Assembly (NCBI GenBank): GCA_007258455.2
Contig: VDFB02270651.1
Coordinates: 494,334,320-494,398,319 of the forward strand
Source of the DNA: Sequoia sempervirens
Taxonomy: Eukaryota; Streptophyta; Pinopsida; Cupressales; Cupressaceae
Reading direction: 5' to 3'
Length of the DNA stretch: 64,000 bases
Below are positions 55,560 to 64,000 of this stretch, piece by piece. The notes under the pieces are model-generated. The model made no database searches, had not been told where the DNA came from, and was given only the letters and a program-made list of their open reading frames with translations. The position numbers were made by a program, and so were the translations under genes. Every line of letters begins with the position of its first letter. The first letter of the stretch is position 1.

Positions 55560-56560
55560 CACAGTTCTGAACCAATGGAGATTCCCGAAATGAAGGCTTC
55601 GGTAAGAATTGATCATTTCATCGAGAAGTCTCGGTGACTTCTGGGAGTCTAGCCGAAGGATGTCATAAGAATGGGTTTTGCCAAGACCAGGTGGTCTCGA
55701 CGTAATGTGTTGGCGAAAAGGGACATAGCAAACATATCAGCATGAGCCAAGGGTGGTTGGGGTAAGTTCTTGGCGAATTCATCTTGTCTCACCGACTGAT
55801 GGGTCCAAGCAAACACTTTGACCAGACTCAAGTTTTCAATATGAGGTCCCAGCGAAGCTACCATGTCTTGTTGACTAGCGATATAACGTAAGAGACCTTC
55901 GGCGAGAGAAAGATACTGTCATGACGATCAAAGATAAACTAAAGAGGGCCTTTGGTATAACATCTTGAGTTTGGCCAGAGATCCCAGTGACTATGTAAGG
56001 TTTCACCGATGTACAGCTCTATTGGTATAACCTCTGGTCGATAATATGTGGTCTCCCTGAAAAATATCTGGGCTCGATGAGAGAGAAAGGCTTTGCTGCA
56101 AAGTCCTGGAAAATGTTAGGAATCTCACCGAAGGTGAGAGTCTTGGCAAGAGTAGCAATCTCGCCGAAAGGTCTTAGCAAAGCATGAATGTCTTAGTGAA
56201 GAGCCCGATGAAAGCGAAGTATGCCTGGTAGCAGGTCACACCAAAAGACGGATGTCTCAGCGAAGAAAAAGAATATCGGCACAACAAAATGAGCCCGCTA
56301 TGACCTCCCAATGACTATGGCATGTCTCGCCGAAAGTGAAAATGAAAGCGCGTGTCGATGAGGGATTTTCTCGTGAGGTGAGGTCTCGGCGAAACCTCCT
56401 TGTCTCACTGACAGAAATAGGAAACTTCATCGGCGTGAAAATGACCCTATCATAGCGATGAAATGTGAACATAAGAAGGCCCTCAGTGAAACACTTTGGT
56501 GATTGGTATGACATCTTCCCGACCTTGAAGGGTCACAACGATGAAAATTCAAAAGGGATG
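55560..56560. repeat. Degenerate TCTCGCCGAAA-type array
   Basis: More than fifteen loose copies of tctc(g/a)(c/g)cgaa or ctcggcgaaa spread over 1 kb at irregular spacing, for example near 56145, 56325 and 56385. GC-richer than the flanks and without coding. It lies in the pol-to-third-ORF spacer of Gypsy-D, the same position as the 10-bp array of Gypsy-C. Confidence 0.55.
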
Positions 56561-58467
56561 GAGAGTCCCGTTTCTGAACCAACTATGGATTTTGAAAAGT
56601 TTTACTTAGGGCAAGTCAGGGATGGGCTTTTCACAAATTTTCTTTGTATTCTAGGTCAATCCTAAGATGAAATTGCCTGACATGGCACTGCCCTATGTCC
56701 AAAACCCTACTCACTCGTCATTAGCGCATAGGAAAATTTAGAATTTAATTGCTTCAAATGTTAAGTGATCACTAGGGTTCACTAATTACTCTTAGGCAAG
56801 ATTCATTAAAATGCAGATGGACACATGAACTCAAAACTCGCCTGGGAGATGACAAAGGGTGTAATACTAAACAACCCTAGCATGAAATAAGAAAATAAAC
56901 AGGAATTCAAATCCCACAAGCCCTTACAATACCAGCGTGCCATTCATAATTCAATTCAAAGAAGAGCAATCAAACACATACCTTTAAAAGAGCAAGAATT
57001 GATCTTAGAAGCAGTAGATGCGAAGCTCAATGGGGCCCACAATGAACAGACACAGGAAGGCACAAGAAACTGTCACAACTTGCCCGAATAGCCCAAAGTG
57101 AAGCCAAAAGTTCAACGAACAAACTCCAAAGATGCAATTCCAGACTCATACAATGGCAAATAGTGAACATAATGGCATAGAAGATCTCAAAAATTGAGTA
57201 AAAACTAGCCTTCAAAGCATGTACGAAGCCATAAATGCAACTAATAAGATAGCCAGGGAAGGGATTTAGGAATTTGACAATAGGGTGGAATCTAGGAAAA
57301 TCCATCCCACATAGAAATTTGCGAAGACCCAAAATTTCTGAATAATAAGGTCCAATCGGGAATCCAAGCAGGATCCGGGAAAATCCGACCAGGGTGGAAA
57401 ATCCTAAGTCAGGGAAAAAGTCTGAAATTCATCCAGAACTTAAGATTTTCAATGAATAACCTGGGGGAAACACTTAGGCAATCAAAATATACATTTAAGC
57501 CTGTGCCTAAGTAAGACATAACCCCAAAAAGAAAGGGCCAAAACACCAAAACCAAAGCGAAAGAGGGTCCCTTCTTACAGTGGGGCGTGTGTGCGAAAAA
57601 TTGCACAACAAATGGCGACTTCTGCTGAGAAAATGCTCCAGAGTATTTAATGATGAACAGGAATCAAGAGCCCAAAATCTCTGGTTTCAATCCCACCATC
57701 AAACAAACAAGTCAGAATGCAAGATTCAAATAATCATAACCAAAGGATAGACCAAACCTTCATAAACTAAAAATCTAAGTGTGTGCACATGAGTTTATTT
57801 CGCTCCTTAAGTTACTACAGAAACCAAGTTTAGTCGAGTCAGGCTACGTAAGGATTCTAACTTCAAAAGCAACCTAGATAGGGCCTTGCTGCCAGTCAGG
57901 CGTCCATAGCCCCGGTAGAGATATTCAGGTATCCTTGATAAGTTGAATTTATTCTTTTGATATTCAATATTTCATTTTTCTTTTCTTTTGATATTCAATG
58001 TATGTCTCTTTCATTTCAACCTGTGAAAAATGAAGTTCACACTTAGGGTTGAGAACCATAGTGGCACTGAAGCAAAAATAGGATTTTTCACTTGACAAGA
58101 CTTCACAAGGGTTCCTATAGTGACATCAGGATTCTTAAGATATATGAAAGATATAAGATTTTCAGAGTACTTCAAGTTCAAATCCACACTAGTGACTCAA
58201 TCTTCTATAATTTTGACATTAAAACTGTTGGCAATAGCAAAGATTTCAACCATCCTCTCAAGATGCAAGACTAAAGTTCACCCAAAGAAATACTTAGAAC
58301 AATTCCAGAGAAGGCACATTTTCCATGCAGGTGCAACACATCCAGGTGAGAATAGAGAAACCCCCAAAGCAAGAGCAGAGCAAAAACAAACAAACAAAAG
58401 CAAACTAGAAAGGGAAACCCTAATCTAACTATATACAAGACCAGAGCTGAAAACAACTCAAGACTAG
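56561..58467. other. Gypsy-D spacer between pol and third ORF
   Basis: About 1.9 kb with no supported ORF; the minus-strand frames at 57027-57332 and 57409-57606 have no recognisable domain and no stable partner. It may contain intron or 3' regulatory sequence. Left as unassigned. Confidence 0.45.
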
Positions 58468-59825
58468 AAATAATGCTTCAGATACTGCCCATTGACCAAT
58501 AGTGGGATATCCTCTCCAGTGAGATTTTTCAAATGAAAAGCATTATCTCCCAGAATTTCTGAGATCTAGTAAGGTCCTAGCCAAAGTTTGTCAAATTTTC
58601 CATGCTCTCCCTTACGGTCATGGGCTTTATCCCAGGAAAGAACCAAGTCAGAAATCCTAAAAGCCTTAACCTTAGCTCTCTTATCAAACCACCTCTTGAC
58701 AACTCATTGATTCTTAGCAAAGTTCTCCAGGGCTTCGTCCCTCTTTTCTTCAAGGTGCAATAGTTCAGCAAGTCTTGCCTCACGTCTATCTCCCTCATCA
58801 TAATACTCATTAATGAACTGAAGGGTAGGAATTTTCAATTGTATAGGGAACACGGATTCTAATCCATAAACCAAGTGGTAAGGTGACATCCCTATGGAGG
58901 CTTTATGTCTGGTACGATTCACCCAAAGAGAAAATCTGAGTTGGGTATGCCAGTCTCTAGGGTTCCTTCCTAATAACTTGCAGATGACAGTCAGAAGATT
59001 CTTATTGGATGACTCAGCCAACCCATTACCCTATGGATAGTAATTGGATGCAAATTTTATAATAATTCCATGATCAAAAGCCTAGTTAGAAAACTTTAAC
59101 GATGAAAATGCAGGACCATTATCACATACTAAAGACATAGGACATCCAAAACGATTAAGAATACCATATTCAAGGAAGTTAATCACTACCTTAGAGGTAC
59201 ACTGCTTGCATGCGAGAGCTTCAGTCCATCATGTAAAGTAATCAGTAATGGTGAGAATATACCTGTGACTAGCGGAGGAAGGTGGATTGATGCGGCCAAT
59301 GATGTCCATTCCCCATTGTGCAAAAGGTTTTACCTCAACAACTGACTGAAGTGGGAGCGCTGCATACTTCTCTTTGGTGGTTGCTGTCTGACACACATGG
59401 CATGTTCTGACATGACTGTGGGTGTCTTTGAACAATGTAGGCTAGTAGTAACCAGCTTTGAGAATCCGGTTTGTTGTAGATGGTGCTGACCCATGGCTTG
59501 TACCATATCTGTCATGGAATTTTGACATCGTCCTTTTAGATTTGGCCCTTCCCAAGCACCTTAAGTACACACCTTCATGATTTCTCTTGTATAAGACAAC
59601 CCCGTTTAACATAAAACTATCATGCTTTAGGCACAATTCCCTTCTTTGTACTGGATTAAGATGATTAAGGCACCTCTGATTCAAGAGATAATGAACATCA
59701 TCATACCACTCTCTAGGAGAGACATCTTCTAAAGTATAAGCCTGAGCTGTAAGATTAGGACTTGTCTCTGCCATTGTCTTTGTGAGCCCTTGCCCTCTTA
59801 CTAGCTTCATGGGCTGAATTTCCAT
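58468..59825 (-). pseudogene. Gypsy-D integrase
   Basis: In the same frame as RT. Zinc domain: KFHDRYGTSHGSAPST ... TCHVCQTA. Core: WGMDIIGRI (first Asp), LVCDNGPAF (second Asp), GLAESSNK (Glu). C-terminal: SPYHLVYGLESVFPIQ and a long charged helix (EARLAELLHLEEKRDEALEN). It ends in LVNGQYLKHYF with a TAG at 58468. Stops at 59442, 59229, near 59105 and 59030, at 58704 and one later position are the only damage. All catalytic residues are present. Confidence 0.9.
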
Positions 59826-59834
59826 ATCATATTC

Positions 59835-61121
59835 TTATAGCATGGTTACCCACTTGGCTCTCCTTTCTCTCAATTCATTCTGTATCAAGAGAAGCTTGAC
59901 TGTAGGATCATGAACTATAGCAAAGATCTTATTTCTGAGGATATAATGCCTAAAATTTTTGACTGCCCTGACTAAGGCATAAACCTGCTTCTCCACATTT
60001 GGGTATTTCAGTTTTGCATCCTTCAACAGTGTGCTCATAAATGCTATGGGGTGTTCATTGCCTTGGTCAGATTTTTGAGTTAATATAGCAATACAAGAGT
60101 GGTTAGAAGAAAATGAATATATGTAGAATGGTTTGGCATAATCGAGACTTACTAAAACTGGAGCTTCAGCAATAGCTCTCTTTATTTCAGCAAATGCTTC
60201 CTTCACTTCTGCATCCCACTCCACCTTGGCCTCCTGCTTCAACATTGCATTCAGTGGCTTGAATATATCTGCAAACCCAATGATGAACTTCCTGACAAAG
60301 TTGATTTTTCCAAAGAACGACTTCAATTCTTTCTTACTAGTAGGTGGTGGGATCTTGAGGATAGCCTTTATACATTATGCATCAATTGCAATCCCCTTTT
60401 CAGAGATGATATGCCCCAACAACTTACCTTTTGTTACTCCAAAGATGCATTTCTTTGGGTTGAGGGATATCCCAAACTCCCTACATTTCTGAAAAACTTT
60501 GCATAAATCTGAAATATGATCACCTCTCTTTTTGGAAAAGATCGTTAGATCATCCATATAAATGATTATGCATTTACCAATGATGTCTTTGAAGGCTATG
60601 TCCATTGCTATCTAGAATGTAGCTCTAGCATTAATCAGGCCAAAAGGCATCCTTCTATAAGCAAAAGTTCCCCACTTGGTGGTGAAGGCAGTCTTGTGTC
60701 TATCCTCATACTGCACCATGACCTGGTTGTACCCTGAATAACCATCCAAAAAAGACATCATCTGAGATTTGTTGATGATCTGGAGTACTTCATCCAGTGA
60801 AGGCACTGGGTAATTGTCTTTCTCTAATGCTCGGTTCAGGTTCCTGAAATCTACACACAATCTGATTTCACCATTTTTCTTTCGTACAGGAACTAGGGTC
60901 GCAACCCAAGTAGAGTGTCTTATTGGAAATATGATTCTCACAGACAACAGTTTCTGCACTTCCCTTTGTACTACAGGTTCCAGCAGAGCATTAATAGGCC
61001 TCCGCCTCTGTCTGAAAGGTTTCACTCCTGGATTGAGAGGGATAGTATGAGTTATGACTGATGTATCATAAGTTTTCAAGTCCTCATAACTCCAGTCTAT
61101 CACATCTGGATAATTGTGCAA
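59835..61121 (-). pseudogene. Gypsy-D reverse transcriptase and RNase H
   Basis: Fingers and palm: RLCVDFRNLNRALEKDNYP, SFLDGYSGYNQVMVQ, MPFGLINARATF, then a TAG (60612-60614), then IIIYMDDLTIFS with the catalytic YMDD. Thumb and connection follow after a TAA (60375-60377). RNase H: YSFSSNHSCIAILTQK and YPNVEKQVYALVRAVKNFRHY. Nothing but stops breaks it. It follows the archaeal-type RNase H domain directly in the same frame. Confidence 0.92.
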
Positions 61122-61529
61122 TGCATCAATGATTCCCCGTCTTTCTTCTGGAGTGCATACTTTACCAATAAGAACATTTTTTACATCCTCCTAGGATCCC
61201 AAATTATGCTTGTCACATTTTCCACTAATGGACTTCTTCCTGGCATCTTGATCTTGGTCTCTAATCTTGTCCAGATCAAAAATCCTCTCTAGTTGCACCA
61301 TTCCCCTAGGAATAGTGTTGGTCTTCAGGTTGAGTACCCCTTCCAAGTCTATCTCTGCCTCTCGAGGCTCAATTTCATCAATGATTTGGGAAGCAAAAAC
61401 ATCTGTGTTTGTGATAAAGTCTAGAATATGCTTATCATCTTCAAACACTTAGAAGCTGGTAACATTATTAGGGACTGAGGGCACCGGTGTTAGTTCCACT
61501 GTAAACTTCCTCAACCCAGAAAGAGATAG

Positions 61530-61916
61530 AGGCTGCAGAGTGCTGGCTACCTGGGCCAAGGAATCAGCTGTTTGGTTTTTATTTCATGGAATCAACTAAA
61601 TGTTAAAGGCATCAAATCCTTCAATAAGGTCCCATACTCTATGTCTATAGTTAGTCATTCTTCTATCGTGACAAGAGTATTACCTTCTAACTTGCTTGAC
61701 TACTAATTCAGAGTCTCCATACACTTGCAAGATCTTAACCTTCTTCTTCAAAGCCATCAACAATTCATGCACTAAGGCTTCATACTCGGCTACGTTATTT
61801 GTACAATGAAACTGAAGTTTATGAGCAGCAAAAAATGTCTTACCCTTTGGGCTGATTAGGTCAAATCCTGCCCCAACTCCTTGCTTTGATTTAGATCCAT
61901 CAAATCTCAGAGTCCA
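61530..61916 (-). pseudogene. Gypsy-D archaeal-type RNase H, upstream of RT
   Basis: Motifs in order: WTLRFDGSKSKQGVG (Asp), NNVAEYEALVHE (Glu), LQVYGDSELVVKQV (Asp), NQTADSLAQVAS (Asp). All four metal-binding residues are present; stops are at 61680-61682 and two later places. The sequence is the same domain type as in Gypsy-A at 16190-16556. Here it lies between protease and RT instead of after the native RNase H, which also exists in this element. The frame is continuous on both sides, so this is not a later fragment insertion with frame loss. Confidence 0.85.
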
Positions 61917-62054
61917 GCATCTAGCAACTGCAGAGTCTCTTGCTGTATTACTTGCACTATTACCACTGGATAGCTCATCAGAAGGCATCATTCCTTTTCC
62001 TTTGTGGTGTTCTTGGACATTGATTGGGATCACTAGAGTAGGATTAGTATATTT

Positions 62055-62450
62055 CTATATTTGTTTTACTACGGCTTGGCATAAGCAATAGTCCAATTCT
62101 GAATGTGAAGTATTATGTACCCTGCACCAATTGGGCAAAAGTAACTCTTCAAAGTTCATTCTTCTTCCTAACTGAATCTGACCTTCAATACATTTTTGAA
62201 GGAATTCTTGAAGGTTATCTAGCAAAGCCAGTTGATTATCTTCTGGATCATCATTATTTTTAGCTGGTTCCACTAGGGCTTCAACACCACTAGACTCTGT
62301 CATGAGGCCATGAGACACTGTATGCAACATGAGGACCTCCTCTGAATCCAATTCTTCAAGGGGAGCAGAAAGCATGTAACTACCCATACTTACTTCTAAA
62401 ATCAGAATTTCAGTAGAGGTTTTCTGATATTCTGTAATCATGTATTTCAT
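62055..62450 (-). pseudogene. Gypsy-D linker with zinc-like motif between protease and aRNH
   Basis: 131 codons, acidic, in frame with protease. Near its end NWCRVHNTSHSELDYCLC (about 62079-62129) resembles the gag motif WCRLHKTSQHYELDYQEC at about 63696-63749. A Cys-x2-His...His...Cys spacing suggests a zinc-binding knuckle. It ends at a TAG (62055-62057) shortly before the RNase H. Confidence 0.55.
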
Positions 62451-62492
62451 CCTGGGTTCCCTTTCAATTCTAATCTAATTTGGCACTCCTTT

Positions 62493-63110
62493 CTAGGGGA
62501 GCCACATATGGGAGTGATCAGTTGAAACGTACCCATTCAAAGCCCTGGTAAAGTCCCTTCCCAGGATTAGGTCGTATGCATCAGGTATGTTAGCTACCTG
62601 TATATTGGTAATCTGTTGGATCCTAGGGTCAAAAGTAATTTGCATATGAATCATGTTTAGCTCTCCTACAACATTGACTTCAGTCCTATCCAACTGTGTG
62701 ACTTTCTTTTGAGAATCAATAGGGGTAATTCCCATAGCTCTACAGATACCAAGGGGCATAACATTGCTTGAAGCACCCGAATCCAGTAGACAATTATGTA
62801 AATTCTTGCCAAATACGTAAACAGAAATCAAGAATGGGGGAGTATTTGTTTTCCCTTGAAACAGAGTTAAGGGAGTGTCCACTTGAACAACCTGAGATTT
62901 ATCTTTTTCTTTCCAAGTATCTCTAGGGGGCCTATGGACTTGATCCTGAGACTGATTTTTCCCTCCTATTGGCTGAGAACTAGATACTTTATGGACATTC
63001 TTGCTAACTGATCTACCTTGTGGCATGGAACTTGCATCATAAGAACCTAAGACTGCATTCCTAATGGATGGAACTCTTAAAATCTCAAATACAGATAGAT
63101 TTACCTTCAA
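62493..63110 (-). pseudogene. Gypsy-D protease
   Basis: Retroviral-type aspartic protease. The active site is NCLLDSGASSNVMPL (Asp at residue 110 of this 205-codon piece) with intact D-S-G. The second conserved part is AYDLILGRDFTRAL. The N-terminal 90 residues are a Ser/Gln-rich linker from gag. Bounded by TAA at 63120 and TAG at 62493, both in the common frame. Confidence 0.88.
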
Positions 63111-63119
63111 TTTCTGGAG

Positions 63120-64000
63120 TTATTTAGCAACATACATAGCCAACTGTTCTTCATTTAAATCTGTAAGAGTATCCTTCAGGTATTCCACCATATTTTCTTT
63201 ATTTGCATTAGCATTTCTTCCTTTTGGTACATCAACATGTCCTGGATCTTGAGATAAATATTGCCTAGAAACCAGGGGCAGTGAGGGATTGTTACTAGCA
63301 TTAGGGTCTGGAGGCATGTTGAAATTATTCTGTGGGATAGAAGTAGTAAAGGGGCCTCCAGCCTGTGGGTGCCTATGTGGCAGTTCTCTCAAGTCATACC
63401 TCTTGATAGGCCTCTAGAAGGTTTGTACTTCAATGCAAGCTTCTTCTTCATCTCTGGGACCATTGTCATTCACTGGATTCTCATCAAATAGTTGTGTCAT
63501 TTCATCTCCATTGCATACATGATCTACCTCATCCTTCAACTAGTCAGATTCTTTTTCAAGTACATTGTCCTCACTTTGCAGAAAAGGAACATGGTTTAAT
63601 ACCAATACTGGTGAATCATAAGGAATAGAAGGTACTATTTCCTGATAGCTTGTATTATTCTCTACTTCATACTGAAAGATTGAGGCTATTGTTTGGCATT
63701 CTTGATAGTCCAGCTCATAATGCTGACTAGTCTTGTGGAGCCTACACCATCTTGATAAAGCGGCCTCAGCTAGATATACACTGCTGGGAGGCTTTTCTTG
63801 ATTAACTAATGGATTGGAAGACTGATTAACAGGTTGTCTATCTGGTTGACCCAATGGGGTGGGAACTCCTCAATTGTTGGGACCTATGTTCCAAGTTCCA
63901 TTATGTCCTGATTGCTGCCTTCTCTCGAATCCTTGTCCACCACCTTGACCTTTGTCAAAGTTCTGACCTGATGATTGTCCCTTGTCATAGTTCTGCCTTC
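63120..64000 (-). pseudogene. Gypsy-D gag C-terminal part (runs off the window)
   Basis: Reads a Gly/Gln/Arg-rich stretch at 64000-63870 (GQGGGQGFERRQQSG), a TGA, then a piece with the zinc-like motif WCRLHKTSQHYELDYQEC (63854-63540), a TAG, and a Pro/Asn-rich piece with DTLTDLNEEQLAMYV (63392-63120). Same frame as pol. The gag core itself lies beyond the window edge. Confidence 0.7.

Larger units (their letters stand above)
50243..64000 (-). mobile_element. Gypsy-D: large Ty3/gypsy element, runs off the window
   Basis: Minus-strand order: gag (partial), protease, archaeal-type RNase H, RT, RNase H, integrase (to 58468), a 3.6 kb non-coding spacer with arrays, a splice-acceptor-like site, a third ORF (54826-51252), polypurine tract and 3' LTR. 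From 63854 to 58468 everything lies in one reading frame, interrupted only by stops. The 5' LTR is beyond 64000. Nested-insertion logic suggests it entered Gypsy-C. Confidence 0.8.

Noticed and set aside
55416..56665. Plus-strand ORFs in the motif field
   Set aside because: Short, overlapping several frames, and explained by the repeated GC-rich motif.

Overview
The window looks like plant nuclear DNA, most plausibly from a large-genome conifer. It is AT-rich, carries one intron-containing host gene, and is otherwise filled with old, mutated LTR retrotransposons of the Ty1/copia and Ty3/gypsy types, a LINE relic, and small non-autonomous elements. The conifer guess rests on this texture (old LTR copies, large elements) and is inference. 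There are no bacterial genes, no tRNA or rRNA genes that I could see, and no CRISPR array.

Layout. 1-5610: a possible plus-strand LTR, an inverted-repeat-ended non-autonomous element, a possible LINE tail, and two broken copia gag pieces with LTR/primer-binding-site remnants. 5611-7711 (minus): the only intact host gene, a three-exon, 594-residue ankyrin-repeat plus PGG-domain membrane protein of the ACD6 type. 8258-8421: a foldback MITE. 8540-9365: degenerate telomere-like repeats. 9735-12327 (minus): truncated Copia-1. 13440-14010 (minus): LINE ORF1 (DUF4283) relic. 14675-14774: 100-N gap. 14775-25394 (minus): Gypsy-A, with a 5' LTR, primer-binding site, a long leader with tandem arrays and RNA hairpins, an 851-residue gag-protease ORF, a G-patch, RT-RNase H, a second (archaeal-type) RNase H and integrase. 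26379-27179: second copy of the non-autonomous element. 27824-34587 (minus): Gypsy-B, a gag-only relative of Gypsy-A with an LTR. 36165-41659 (minus): Copia-2 with both LTRs. About 42974-50204 (minus): Gypsy-C, pol plus a third ORF. About 50243-64000 (minus, runs off the window): Gypsy-D, gag, protease, archaeal-type RNase H, RT-RNase H, integrase, a 3.6 kb third ORF and an LTR.

Most interesting points. (1) The untranslated leaders of Gypsy-A and Gypsy-B share two small hairpins whose stems differ by compensatory base-pair changes. One has an identical 18-nt loop containing a palindrome, as expected of a selected packaging or dimerisation RNA. (2) Gypsy-D carries an intact-looking archaeal-type RNase H between protease and RT, whereas Gypsy-A has it in the usual place between RT-RNase H and integrase. 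(3) Gypsy-C and Gypsy-D both carry a large, non-membrane third ORF after integrase, whose frame runs through the polypurine tract and stops at the LTR edge. In Gypsy-D it is preceded by a duplicated 281-bp block containing a plausible splice acceptor. (4) Different GC-rich short tandem arrays sit in comparable non-coding positions of the gypsy elements. (5) Stop codons in the gypsy ORFs are almost all explained by C-to-T or G-to-A changes, with few frameshifts.
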